Assembly: GCA_022822365.1 (NCBI GenBank)
Contig: JAJEBV010000044.1
Location: forward strand, 1 to 57,250
Origin: Thermoanaerobaculia bacterium
Lineage (GTDB): Bacteria; Acidobacteriota; Thermoanaerobaculia; Multivoradales; Multivoraceae
DNA: 57,250 bases
Direction: 5' to 3'
The translations under genes and the position numbers were made by a program. This document shows, in pieces, positions 15,574-23,323 of the stretch (its first letter is position 1; each line of letters opens with the position of its first letter). The notes beneath the pieces were generated by a model. The model saw nothing but the letters and a program-made list of their open reading frames with translations, did not search any database and was not told where the DNA came from.

Positions 15574-16601
15574 AGCACGCCAGCGTTGCTGCGCTCCTGA
15601 GCGCGCTACCCAACCTTGTCGCAGGCCAGGTCCTTGCCTGTCCTGAGGAGACCTGCACGGTTGCACCGTACTTCGCGGGCAACGGCGGCTTCGTCGGTGA
15701 GTCTGCGAACAGCGGTGGCGAAAGCGATGTCACGGTCCATGTTATCTGCGAGAACGCGACCATCGTGACCACCGTCCCACCGGAGGCCGACGGCATCGTG
15801 CGTCAGGCCCTGACCTCGGCGAACGGTCTGAACTGCCGTAACGGCGGCAAGGGCAGGATCGAGATCGACAACCTGCAGCCCGGCGGCTGGTACTGGATCA
15901 ACGACGATCAGAACTCGGCGGTCTCTGCTCTCATTCCGAAGGAAGCCGTCGGCAACGAGAAGATCGCGGTCACCGATCCGGGCGGTGTGACCATCGACTC
16001 TCCGGCAGATGGGGTCGCTGCCTACGTCAAGCACTCTCCGACCGGCCGCGTCGGCATCATCCCACGCATCGTGCCGACGAGACCGATACCGGGCTGCAGC
16101 GGCAGGGTGGATTCGGATACGGCTGTGGACTGCCACCTCGGATCGCCGGAGGCTTGGCGCCTGACCGCGAGTCCCTCGGCTGTCGTCCGGCCGGGTGCCA
16201 GCCAGCAGACGAGGGTGGTCACGGTAACCCTGCACGGCGAGAACTTCGTCACGACCGGGAACAGTGTGTTCGGCAGGGGGCAGATAGACCACCACCTCAG
16301 CATCCTGGGAATCCTGTTCAACCAGACCTCGGGCGTGGCGACGCCCCAAGGCCGGTCCGGCGTTCTGGAGTGGGAGGTCGAGGTCGCGGCCGACGACGCC
16401 CGCTGCTTGCCCGCCAACAACGACCCGGACCGGGGCACAGCGCAGACGATCACCTTCACGCTGGCGGAACTCGAGGGCGTCATTCCGGATGTCCCGAACG
16501 ACTCCGTGGAGACGACGTTCACCGTGAAGTGCCCGGCCGACTCGGCTGCGACCTGGGCCGCCGAACTCGTGCCGGAGAACCCGTTCCCGGTCGACCAGTA
16601 G
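15570..16601 (+). CDS. Secreted cysteine-containing paralogue 3
   Basis: A 343-residue diverged member. Its signal peptide ends near LVAGQV, followed by CPEETC in place of CxxC, then GNGGFVGE, GGWYWINDDQNSAVSALI and GRVGIIPRIVPTRPIPGC. The second half resembles the paralogue at 28173: both have a Cys, an Asp-Arg-Gly-Thr-Ala-Gln-Thr segment, a beta strand, a Cys and an ELVP...PFP tail (here ELVPENPFPVDQ). Start is GTG at 15570, overlapping the stop of paralogue 2 (GTGA), with gaggag at 15557-15562. Confidence 0.75.
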   Translation: MKHASVAALLSALPNLVAGQVLACPEETCTVAPYFAGNGGFVGESANSGGESDVTVHVICENATIVTTVPPEADGIVRQALTSANGLNCRNGGKGRIEIDNLQPGGWYWINDDQNSAVSALIPKEAVGNEKIAVTDPGGVTIDSPADGVAAYVKHSPTGRVGIIPRIVPTRPIPGCSGRVDSDTAVDCHLGSPEAWRLTASPSAVVRPGASQQTRVVTVTLHGENFVTTGNSVFGRGQIDHHLSILGILFNQTSGVATPQGRSGVLEWEVEVAADDARCLPANNDPDRGTAQTITFTLAELEGVIPDVPNDSVETTFTVKCPADSAATWAAELVPENPFPVDQ

Positions 16602-16835
16602 TGCCGGTGCGCCGGCCTTCCGGCCGGTCTCGTCCCGCCGGAACAAAGAACCGGCGCCCCTTTTCGTCCCTGTCCACAGGGACGGCTGCGGTCGGGTTGA
16701 CCGGTCGACCCTTTCGGAAGTGTCGGACGTCCTGCCCTCCTGCCGGACGCTGCGGGAGTGCTGGAACTGACTCGCTAGGCGAGTGCGGCTGCTACATCCC
16801 CGGAATGAGCGTCGTTGCTTGAACCCTGACCGCTA
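16602..16835. other. Gap between convergent paralogues 3 and 4 with repeat relics
   Basis: No gene is seen. It holds a diverged family B core right after the stop (about 16603-16630), a 7-bp hairpin (cgtccct/agggacg around 16664-16683) without a T-run, and a copy of the family C relic at 16720-16768. Confidence 0.6.
16720..16768. repeat. Family C relic
   Basis: It begins gtgtcggacgtcctgcc and ends gcgggagtgctggaact. It shares its start with 19360 and its end with both 19360-19464 and 20887-20936. Here it is outside any gene, whereas at 19360 it forms the end of an ORF. Confidence 0.65.
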
Positions 16836-17993
16836 TCACGGCTGACTCGCGGACCTCGGCGGACATACGACCTTGAGATTGGTGCTGGAGAAGCGAGTGA
16901 GATTGCGAGATGGGAACAATGGATCAGGGTGCTCCGTGAGCGGAGGATGTACTTCCATCCCGACGGCCCGACCGTCGACGGTAACGCCAGTGCCGCCTGC
17001 GATGATCTCCAGCGTTACGGCATGCTGGGTGCCAGTGGGAGGACAGTGAGCAAGAGAGGGCGAGATCGTGATTACACCTTGGCCAGAAGTAGTCTCCCCG
17101 TCGGATGTCAACGTTATGCCCGCGTTAGCGAGTGTTGCTCCGGGAGCACCGCCCACTGGCTCCGGGGACCACAGCGCAACGAGCCAGTTGTCGGTGCCCT
17201 TGTCGCTCCAACCGATGTTGGGCATGCCCGTAGCTGAGATGCTCCCGCTCTCGTTGAGCCAAAGGTCGGCACGGACCACCACGTTGCCCGCAGTGCTCCT
17301 GGAGACCACGCCGTCGGTGATGGTCCTCCTGGTCCCATGAGCACCAGGACCAGTTAGGCGGATCTTCGTTCCACCGTCGCCGAGCAGACAGTTGGTGGTC
17401 TGCTCGTCCGTGTACGTCTCCGAAGTGGCGTTGTACCTCGGTCCACAAACGGCCGCATCAGGCACCGGTGGTTCCGGCAGGATGTTCGGCAGGATGCCGA
17501 TCCGTCCGGTGCTGGCCTGCTTGATGAAGGTGGCGCCCTTGACCGCCTTCAAGGTGATGTCGTCCGATCCAGGATCGGTCAGGGGCGTCGCCTCGTAATC
17601 AAGCACGTCTCGGGACACCAGACCGGCGACCGCCGAGTTGTGCTCGGCGGTGATCCAGTACCAGCCACCGGGGGCAAACCCGGCGATCTCGAGGGAGCCG
17701 CCGTCCTCGGTGCAGGCGAGACCGTTGTCCATTGTGAACAAGCGTGCGACGGTGCCGTCTTCGTTCGCTTCAGCGGTGCCCGATATCGAGACATTGCCGC
17801 ATGAGACAAGGAACACCGCCTCGTTGGCATCGTCCGTCAGAGTGCCGATGAAACCGCCCTCCCCCTTGAAGTAGGGCGCGACATGATCGCATTCATCGCA
17901 CCTGACGGTCTGGGCGACCACGGGGACGGCCGGTACGGCGACCGCAGCGATCAGGATGATGAAAGAGGGGACTCGATCTATAGTCTCTAACAA
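16836..17993 (-). CDS. Secreted cysteine-containing paralogue 4 (opposite strand)
   Basis: A 385-residue member on the minus strand, convergent with paralogue 3. After a hydrophobic signal segment (FIILIAAVAVPAVPVVAQ) it reads VRCDECDHVAPYFKGEGGFIGT, then APGGWYWITAEHNSAVAGL, GRIGILPNILPEP and CLLGDGGTKIRL. The end, VVCPPRSASQP, lacks the ELVP tail, like paralogue 2. No ATG lies near the signal peptide. I chose the TTG at 17993 because longer in-frame starts run through vapC relic and repeat DNA. No strong ribosome site is visible, so the start is uncertain. Confidence 0.7.
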   Translation of the reverse strand: MLETIDRVPSFIILIAAVAVPAVPVVAQTVRCDECDHVAPYFKGEGGFIGTLTDDANEAVFLVSCGNVSISGTAEANEDGTVARLFTMDNGLACTEDGGSLEIAGFAPGGWYWITAEHNSAVAGLVSRDVLDYEATPLTDPGSDDITLKAVKGATFIKQASTGRIGILPNILPEPPVPDAAVCGPRYNATSETYTDEQTTNCLLGDGGTKIRLTGPGAHGTRRTITDGVVSRSTAGNVVVRADLWLNESGSISATGMPNIGWSDKGTDNWLVALWSPEPVGGAPGATLANAGITLTSDGETTSGQGVITISPSLAHCPPTGTQHAVTLEIIAGGTGVTVDGRAVGMEVHPPLTEHPDPLFPSRNLTRFSSTNLKVVCPPRSASQP

Positions 17994-18170
17994 ACGGGAG
18001 GTCGGGTTGTTCAAGGGAGGGTACTTCAGGGGATTGCGTCGACTAGAAGGGCGCCAGAGGGCCGCGCTGTCCAAAAAAGAACAGTATACATGTGCCTGTT
18101 CCTGGCCGGCCACGAGGCGACCGACGAGCCGACGGTTAGAGGCCTGGCCGGAGGAGATTCGACTTCCCCG

Positions 18171-18303
18171 ACCGGACCACAGGTCTCGCGCATTGCGCTC
18201 ATCGCGGGGACGGCGGCTGTGCACCACCTGACGGTTGCGACCCGAAACCTCTCCCATTCTGGGCGTCGATGTCATCGGTCCTTGGGAACCCCTGACCGGC
18301 TAG
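18171..18303 (+). pseudogene. Remnant of a vapC-like PIN toxin gene
   Basis: It matches the 3' end of the intact toxin gene (about 20728-20865), including ALIAGTAAVHHLTVATRN and the final CCCCTGACCGGCTAG. Eight bases are missing in the tcccattctgggc stretch, which shifts the frame. The front two thirds of the gene are absent. Confidence 0.8.
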
Positions 18304-18305
18304 TG

Positions 18306-18353
18306 GCATCGAGGTCGTCGTGGTGGATGTGAAGACGCCGCGGCGTCCGACGG
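18306..18353 (+). pseudogene. Fragment of a PDDEXK-like gene
   Basis: gaggtcgtcgtggtgga followed by tgtgaagacg matches the codons for the EVVVVEVKTT active-site strand of the gene at 21298 (about 21608-21655). It directly follows the vapC remnant, as if this spot were a collapsed copy of the 20.4-21.9 kb region. Confidence 0.65.
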
Positions 18354-18360
18354 ACTCCTG

Positions 18361-19422
18361 ATGGCAAGTCTCGAAGCCCGGGCGACGGGCGACCTGGGGA
18401 TGTTCTTCCGGGCCGCCGGAGATGCGGAGGCGGCCGGGTACTGGTCGCGGCAGTGCACGCGAGCGGACTACGCGCTGCCGGAGCCCGGCGTCGACTGCTC
18501 CTGGAACTACGGGCCCTGCCTGCGCGCCGCCCGCGGGGACTGGCCGGGGCTGCGCGAGGCGCTGGAGCACTACTGGACGCATGGCGCCGGGAACGAGTTC
18601 AACTCTCCGCTCTACACGGGCCGCGTCTACGTTGCCGCCGTTCTGGGCGCGCTCCTCGGCGGCGGCCGCGAGGCGTGGGCCTTCCTGCACCGCTGGACCG
18701 GCTTCCTTGCGCTCCAGGCGACCGTCGTCGGCCCGCCCCGGAAGCGGGAGACGTTCCGCTGGGCCGGGGAAGCCGCGCCGCTGCGCCACCTGCGGACGGG
18801 ACGCGGCATCGCGATGCCGTCCACCGGGATGCGGGCGAACGGCAACGCGATCTGCAATCCGATGGTCGAGCCGGTCCTGGCTCACGTCCTCGGGCTGGAG
18901 CACCGGACGCGGCAACCCCGCCGCTGGCGCGACTGGCGGCCGCCGCGGGACAAGAAGGAATGGGCGCGGAGCGGCTCGCCGCCCAACCCGTTCGCCTACC
19001 TGGAGACGGTCCGGCAGGCGGAGGCGCGGTCGGGAACGACGCTGCGGGACCAGCCGTTCAACGCGTTCTGCGCGAAGGCGGTCGAGGGCGACATGGAGCG
19101 GTGGCGGGAACTGGCCGGCGCCGTCGAACGCGCCGGCGTGACGCTGCCCCGCGGCCTCGTCCGGTTCGTCATCGAGCGCCGGCCGGGCGCCGTGGCCACC
19201 TTCTGGGAGGGCAGGTCGCCGACCCGCCAGAAACCCTCCGTGCCGGCAGCGGCGATCATCGGAGACCGGCGGCGGGCTCTGGTCCCGGCGAAGTGGCAGA
19301 TCCCGAGCACCCAGACGAGATCGCGGATCACCGAGACGGAAGTGCAGGCGGAGGCGGATGTGTCGGACGTCCTGCCGCGCTTGGCGGAACCCGCGGAGGT
19401 GCTGGAACTCCCGGCCGACTGA
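18361..19422 (+). CDS. Hypothetical protein, helical, unknown function
   Basis: A 353-residue ORF, not recognised. It is rich in Arg, Ala and Trp, with paired helix-like segments (for example RAAGDAEAAGYWSRQC and RAARGDWPGLREALEHYW) suggesting TPR-like or other alpha-alpha repeats in the first 150 residues. A basic middle part follows. No signal peptide or membrane segment is seen. The last 20 codons (from VSDVLPRL to LELPAD) lie in the family C relic that also occurs at 16720 and 20887, so the end may be secondarily acquired. It begins just after the broken PIN and nuclease fragments and may itself be truncated at the front. Confidence 0.55.
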   Translation: MASLEARATGDLGMFFRAAGDAEAAGYWSRQCTRADYALPEPGVDCSWNYGPCLRAARGDWPGLREALEHYWTHGAGNEFNSPLYTGRVYVAAVLGALLGGGREAWAFLHRWTGFLALQATVVGPPRKRETFRWAGEAAPLRHLRTGRGIAMPSTGMRANGNAICNPMVEPVLAHVLGLEHRTRQPRRWRDWRPPRDKKEWARSGSPPNPFAYLETVRQAEARSGTTLRDQPFNAFCAKAVEGDMERWRELAGAVERAGVTLPRGLVRFVIERRPGAVATFWEGRSPTRQKPSVPAAAIIGDRRRALVPAKWQIPSTQTRSRITETEVQAEADVSDVLPRLAEPAEVLELPAD

Positions 19423-19464
19423 ACAGGGAACCCGGGCCGGTTTCCGTCTGAGTCTGCAGAAGCG
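19360..19464. repeat. Family C relic (longest copy)
   Basis: It runs from gtgtcggacgtcctgccg to gtctgagtctgcagaagcg. The second half recurs at 20887-20936 and the first half at 16720-16768. It covers the end of the upstream ORF and the start of the following gap. Confidence 0.65.
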
Positions 19465-19558
19465 TTGCCCACGCGCCGACGCCGCTCCCGCGGCGGCCTG
19501 GGCGACAGACCAGCATCCGGACGAAAGGAGAGCCGCGCCCCGCGGCCATTACGGTACG

Positions 19559-19963
19559 ATGAATCAGATGAGCGTCGCCACGTTCGACACCCTCGCGGCC
19601 GTCCGCAACCTGGAGAAGGCCGGCATGGGCACTTCCCAGGCCGAAGCCGTAACCGAGACGATCCGCATCGCGGTCTTCCAGGGAGTCGCCACCAAGGAGG
19701 ACATCGGCGAGCTGCGTACGGAGTCGAGAACGGACATCGGCGAACTGCGTACGGAGATCGCCGAGCTGCGCACGGAGTTGAAGGCGGACATCGCCGACGT
19801 ACGTACGGAGATCACCGGCCTCCGTGGGGAGCTGAAGGAGGGCCACGCCAGCCTGCGGGCCGATTTCGAGAAGTTCCGCGCCGACATGACCTGGCGAATG
19901 GTGGTCATCATGGGCGGGCTGCTCGCACTCTTCGCCGCCCTCGACCTGTTCTTCCTGAACTGA
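19559..19963 (+). CDS. DUF1640-like coiled-coil protein with C-terminal membrane helix
   Basis: A 134-residue protein with the CCDC90/DUF1640 opening (FDTLAAVRNLEKAGMGTSQAEAVTETIR), then a long heptad coiled coil with repeated ELRTE/DIGELRTE units, and a C-terminal membrane span (VVIMGGLLALFAALDLFFLN). Eukaryotic relatives regulate the mitochondrial calcium uniporter; the bacterial role is unknown. Two homologues lie within 2.5 kb. Start ATG 19559 or 19568; a purine-rich gaaaggag lies about 19 bases upstream. Confidence 0.75.
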   Translation: MNQMSVATFDTLAAVRNLEKAGMGTSQAEAVTETIRIAVFQGVATKEDIGELRTESRTDIGELRTEIAELRTELKADIADVRTEITGLRGELKEGHASLRADFEKFRADMTWRMVVIMGGLLALFAALDLFFLN

Positions 19964-19972
19964 CTCGCCAGC

Positions 19973-20058
19973 GGCGCCGCCCAACCGCGGCTACGCGCTA
20001 GGGCGAGAACGCCAGGCGGACAAGGGCGAGCGCCGCCGGCACGGCGGTGGCGAGGACC
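19973..20058 (-). pseudogene. Remnant of a DUF1640-like gene end
   Basis: This stretch is nearly identical to 21884-21968, which is the 3' end (minus strand) of the intact DUF1640-like gene at 21909. Only the last codons and downstream bases are left here. Confidence 0.7.
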
Positions 20059-20089
20059 AGGCGAGACAGCGCCTGCGCGCTACACGAGC

Positions 20090-20118
20090 TTGACGCTGGC
20101 CCATACATGGTCTATGTT
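20090..20118 (+). promoter_or_regulatory. Promoter of the toxin-antitoxin pair
   Basis: TTGACG (20090-20095) and TATGTT (20113-20118) are 17 bases apart. It is placed 32 bases before the GTG start of the antitoxin, as expected for an autoregulated TA operon. Confidence 0.65.
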
Positions 20119-20149
20119 GGACTACATTCGACGAAAGGAAACTACCCGC

Positions 20150-20443
20150 GTGAAGGCCGAGCAGACCGATTCGCCAAGAGCCTGGACAGTCGCCGAGGCG
20201 AAGGCGCGTCTGTCGGAGATCCTCCGGCTCGCGGAGCAGGAGGGACCCCAGCAGATCGGTAGACGGAACACGTTCGTCGTTGTGCCGAAGCGGGAGTGGG
20301 ATCAGCGCTCGACGCCGCAGAAACCGCTCGGGCAGTGGCTTGTCGAGAACGTGCCCAGGGGGCTCGAACTCGACCTCCCCGACCGGAAGGATGAGCCTGA
20401 GCGCGAGATCCCCTTCCAGGGCGACGAGTGGGATTGGGATTGA
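20150..20443 (+). CDS. Phd/YefM-type antitoxin
   Basis: A 97-residue protein with the Phd/YefM N-terminal pattern AWTVAEAKARLSEILRLAEQEGPQQIGRRNTFVVVPKREW, which binds operator DNA. The acidic, Trp-containing tail (EREIPFQGDEWDWD) would wrap and inhibit the toxin. The GTG at 20150 has aaagga at 20134-20139; a longer ORF starting at 20090 or 20114 would overlap the promoter. The stop overlaps the toxin start (TTGA). Confidence 0.85.
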   Translation: MKAEQTDSPRAWTVAEAKARLSEILRLAEQEGPQQIGRRNTFVVVPKREWDQRSTPQKPLGQWLVENVPRGLELDLPDRKDEPEREIPFQGDEWDWD

Positions 20444-20865
20444 GGGGGTTCCTGCTCGACACGAACGTCGTCTCGGAGTTGGTGAAGTCGACGCCGGAGC
20501 TCCAGGTCGTGGCGTTCCTGAACTCCAGGGACGACCTTTGGCTTTCGACCATCGTGATTCACGAACTCCACTTCGGGCTGCGGCTGCTTCCCACGGGGCG
20601 CCGCCAGCGCCAACTCCGGAAGGTGCTGTCCGCCATCGTTACGGAGCACGACCACCGCCTTCTCGCTGTCGGGCGCCGCGTGGCCCGGCATGCGGCGGCG
20701 CTGCGCGCCCAGGCGCGCCGCACAGGCCGGACCACAAGTCTCGCGGATGCGCTCATCGCGGGAACGGCGGCTGTGCACCACCTGACGGTTGCGACCAGAA
20801 ACGTCTCCCACTTCCAGAGTCTGGGCGTCGATGTCATCAGTCCCTGGGAGCCCCTGACCGGCTAG
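20440..20865 (+). CDS. vapC: VapC/FitB-type PIN domain toxin
   Basis: A 141-residue PIN-domain ribonuclease. Acidic residues are in FLLDTNVVSEL (Asp7, Glu11), STIVIHELHFG (Glu about 44) and SLADALIAGTA (Asp about 103); TRNVSHF closes the fold. TTG at 20440 gives the typical MRGFLLDTN start and a four-base overlap with the antitoxin stop; GTG 20428 is the alternative. A broken copy of its end lies at 18171. Confidence 0.88.
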   Translation: MRGFLLDTNVVSELVKSTPELQVVAFLNSRDDLWLSTIVIHELHFGLRLLPTGRRQRQLRKVLSAIVTEHDHRLLAVGRRVARHAAALRAQARRTGRTTSLADALIAGTAAVHHLTVATRNVSHFQSLGVDVISPWEPLTG

Positions 20866-20886
20866 GGGCTGCTTCCGCGACACGGC

Positions 20887-20936
20887 GCGGGAGTGCTGGA
20901 ACTCCCGGCCGGTTTTCGTCTGAGTCTGTAGAGGCG
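20887..20936. repeat. Family C relic
   Basis: gcgggagtgctggaactccc followed by ggccggttttcgtctgagtctgt matches the second half of 19360-19464. It is placed just after the vapC stop. Confidence 0.65.
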
Positions 20937-20993
20937 CAGCCCTCGCTGGTAATCTGACTGTCGCCCGTCCGAACCCTGGGATATCTCCTCACA

Positions 20994-21260
20994 ATGACCA
21001 CTTTCGACACACTCGCCGCGGCCCGCGAACTCGAGGATGCCGGCATGGACGCGAAGCAGGCTGCGGCGGTGACCCACACGATTCGCGGGGCCATTTCGGA
21101 GGGCGTCGTCACGCCGGACGACCTCGCTGCTGTCCGCGCCGAGCTCGCCGAGCTCAAGGCAGAACTCCGATCGGACCTGTCGGCGCTGACGTGGCGCATT
21201 CTTGGCGGCGTGGGCCTTCTGCTCGCGGTGTTCACGGCGCTCGATCGCTTGTTGGCCTGA
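20994..21260 (+). CDS. Short DUF1640-like membrane protein
   Basis: An 88-residue homologue of the protein at 19559. It starts TTFDTLAAARELEDAGMDAKQAAAVTHTIR, has a much shorter coiled coil (ELAELKAELRSDLSAL), and ends in a membrane span (ILGGVGLLLAVFTALDRLLA). It is followed 37 bases later by the PDDEXK-like gene. Function unknown. Confidence 0.75.
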   Translation: MTTFDTLAAARELEDAGMDAKQAAAVTHTIRGAISEGVVTPDDLAAVRAELAELKAELRSDLSALTWRILGGVGLLLAVFTALDRLLA

Positions 21261-21297
21261 CCGGGCCAGTCGCTGCAAGGAGGCGAAGAAGACCAGC

Positions 21298-21864
21298 ATG
21301 AGCACGACCGACAGCGTTGCGGGCGCCAACGATCCCCCGACCTTCGCCGAGATTCGGGAAGTCCTTCGGCAGGTCGCCCGCCAGCAGCGAGAGACGGCCC
21401 TTCAGATGAAGGAGACGGACCGTCGCCTGAAGAAGGCGGAGGGCCTGTTCACTTCGCAGTGGGGCAAACTGATGGAGAGCCTGGTCGACGGCGATCTGGT
21501 GCCGCTCCTGAACGAACGCGGCATCGAGGTCGAGACGACCCACCAGCGGCGCAGGGGCCGTCGCGACGGCGAGCACTTCGAGATCGACATCGTGGCGGTG
21601 AACGGTTGCGAGGTCGTCGTGGTGGAGGTGAAGACGACGCTGCGTTCGGAGGACGTGGCGGAGTTTCTGGCCAAGCTGCCCGTGTTTCCGGACTTCTGCA
21701 AGGAGTACCGGGGGAGGCGCATTCTCGGCGCCGTTGCCTACCTCGACAGCGACGCTTCGGTGACCAGGTACGCGGAGCGGCAGGGCCTGTTCGTCATCCG
21801 GGCGACCGGGAGCAGCGCCAGCATCCTCAACCCGCTGGACTTCGAGCCCCGCGTGTTCGGCTGA
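21298..21864 (+). CDS. PDDEXK-like protein with N-terminal coiled coil (DUF3782-like)
   Basis: A 188-residue protein. The N-terminal 55 residues form a coiled coil ending ETDRRLKKAEGLFTSQWGKLMESL. The C-terminal domain has the restriction-endonuclease-fold core FEIDIVAVNG then VVVVEVKTT, that is Asp, about 13 residues, Glu-x-Lys. A Glu-Arg-Gln-Gly-Leu-Phe-Val-Ile-Arg-Ala-Thr strand follows. Nuclease activity is inferred from the motif. A paralogue lies at 47486 and a fragment at 18306. ATG 21298 is preceded by aaggaggcg. Confidence 0.8.
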   Translation: MSTTDSVAGANDPPTFAEIREVLRQVARQQRETALQMKETDRRLKKAEGLFTSQWGKLMESLVDGDLVPLLNERGIEVETTHQRRRGRRDGEHFEIDIVAVNGCEVVVVEVKTTLRSEDVAEFLAKLPVFPDFCKEYRGRRILGAVAYLDSDASVTRYAERQGLFVIRATGSSASILNPLDFEPRVFG

Positions 21865-21908
21865 CCGCGCCGTCCGAGGCGTGGGCGCCGCTCAACGGCG
21901 GCTGCGCG

Positions 21909-22352
21909 CTAGGGCGAGAACGCCAGGCGGACAAGGGCGAGCGCCGCTGGCACGGCGGTGGCGAGGACGAATCCGAGCAGCCACTTGATCGCCACCAACT
22001 GGCTCTTGAGGTCCGCATGCATGGTATCGATGCGTCCGTTGAGACGCGCTTCCAGCGCATCCATGTGGGCCAGCATCTCTTGCTGGAGCCCCTCGATGCG
22101 TTCGCGGACCTCCTGTCTCAGGCCTTCCAGAGCGACTGCGAAACCGTCCATTCGGCCATTCAACGCGGCCAGGCTGATCTTGACTTCGGCCACGTCGGTC
22201 TTCAGGACGCTTACGTCGTCCTTTTTCGCCAGCCGCTCTTCGGTTCCGCTCATCACGTCAATCAGCACTCGAGCTTGAGCAGCATCGAACCCTGCCTCCT
22301 CAAGCGTCTTTCGGGGGTTTTCTCGTCGATAGCCTACAGCAGGGCTCGTCAT
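21909..22352 (-). CDS. DUF1640-like coiled-coil membrane protein (third copy)
   Basis: A 147-residue homologue of the two forward-strand proteins. The N-terminus reads TLEEAGFDAAQARVLIDVMSGTEERLAKKDD. A long amphipathic coiled coil and a C-terminal span (WLLGFVLATAVPAALALVRLAF) follow. aaggag lies six bases before the ATG. Convergent with the PDDEXK-like gene and divergent from the ABC permease. Confidence 0.75.
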   Translation of the reverse strand: MTSPAVGYRRENPRKTLEEAGFDAAQARVLIDVMSGTEERLAKKDDVSVLKTDVAEVKISLAALNGRMDGFAVALEGLRQEVRERIEGLQQEMLAHMDALEARLNGRIDTMHADLKSQLVAIKWLLGFVLATAVPAALALVRLAFSP

Positions 22353-22376
22353 GGTTTCTCCTTCCCCACGGATGTC

Positions 22377-22416
22377 GGCAGGTTGGCGACCTGCCGTCTG
22401 GTCTCTATGGACCAGG
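22377..22416. other. Two adjacent hairpins in the divergent upstream region
   Basis: ggcaggt-tggcg-acctgcc (22377-22395) is followed at once by ctggtc-tctatg-gaccag (22399-22416). They lie between the divergent starts of the coiled-coil gene and the permease. Could be operators or a transcript-end element; no T-run. Confidence 0.4.
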
Positions 22417-22485
22417 ACGGATCTGGCGGCCGCGATCTTGATCGTCGGCGACCAGCTAGGGGCTCGTATCGGGGATAATCGGCCG

Positions 22486-23277
22486 ATGACGGTCGCATCC
22501 CGTATCAGCCGCCACAGGCATCACCTGTTCCTGCTGCGCGAGCTCGTCGTCCGCAACCTGCGGTCGCGTTACGCGGGTTCGGCACTGGGGCTGGTCTGGT
22601 CGCTGCTGAACCCGCTGTGGCAGCTCCTCCTGTTCACCTACGTGTTCTCGTTCCTGCTGCGGTTCTCGCTCGAGGGCGAGCCGACGCAGAACTTCGCCGT
22701 CTTCCTGTTCTGCGGCCTGCTGCCGTGGATAGCGCTCCACGAAGGGGTCAGCCGTTCGGCTTCGGCGATCACCGACAACGCGGACCTGGTCAAGAAGATG
22801 CGGTTGCCGGCCGAGTTGCTGGTGGCGTCGCTCGTGATCGGCGCACTGCTGCACGCCTCGGTCGGCGTCGTGGCGTTCATGGTCATCCTGGCCGTGATCG
22901 GCGAACTCTCCGTGTCGAGCCTGGCGCTGCTGCTCGTCGCGGTGCCGCTGCAGGCGGCGCTGGCGTTCGGTCTCGGCCTCGGCCTGGCGGCGGCGAACGT
23001 CTACTTTCGCGACATCGCCCAGGCCGCGAACCTGGTATTGAACGCCTGGTTCTTCGTGACGCCGATCATCTACTCGGTGAATGCCATCCCCGCGCAGTAC
23101 CTGAGGTTCCTTGAGTGGAACCCTCTGACCGGCCTCGTGTACCTCTACCGGGCCGCCTTTCTGGGCGGCGGCGTCCCGGTAAGCCTGACGCCGCTGCTGG
23201 CGGTGACGATTGCCGCGGTCGTCTTCGGCGGCGCGCTGTTCGCCCGCCTGAAGCATGGCCTCGCCGACGAGATCTGA
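22486..23277 (+). CDS. ABC-2 type polysaccharide export permease (Wzm/TagG-like)
   Basis: A 263-residue inner-membrane protein with about six hydrophobic spans. The family start is FLLRELVVRNLRSRYAGSALGLVWSLLNPLWQLLLFTYVF. A conserved NADLVKKMRLPAELL loop and a late YFRDIAQAANLVLNAWFFVTPIIYSV segment follow, typical of O-antigen or teichoic acid exporters. The matching ATPase (Wzt/TagH) is not next to it in this window. The glycosyltransferase gene follows after a family B repeat. ATG 22486 chosen because sequence before it is unlike the family. Confidence 0.88.
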   Translation: MTVASRISRHRHHLFLLRELVVRNLRSRYAGSALGLVWSLLNPLWQLLLFTYVFSFLLRFSLEGEPTQNFAVFLFCGLLPWIALHEGVSRSASAITDNADLVKKMRLPAELLVASLVIGALLHASVGVVAFMVILAVIGELSVSSLALLLVAVPLQAALAFGLGLGLAAANVYFRDIAQAANLVLNAWFFVTPIIYSVNAIPAQYLRFLEWNPLTGLVYLYRAAFLGGGVPVSLTPLLAVTIAAVVFGGALFARLKHGLADEI

Positions 23278-23290
23278 AGAGTGCCGGAAA

Positions 23291-23318
23291 GCCGGCCAGA
23301 GGGCCGGCGCACCGACAG
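23291..23318. repeat. Family B core, inverted
   Basis: gccggccagagggccggc followed by gcaccgacag. It sits in the gap between permease and glycosyltransferase, just before the latter's start. Confidence 0.9.
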
Positions 23319-23323
23319 GCGTC

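Noticed and set aside
16664..16683. Terminator between paralogues 3 and 4
   Set aside because: A 7-bp hairpin is present but no T-run follows on either strand.
16836..18275. Longer form of paralogue 4 starting at 18275
   Set aside because: The extra 94 residues run antisense through the vapC relic and would put a charged stretch before the signal peptide.
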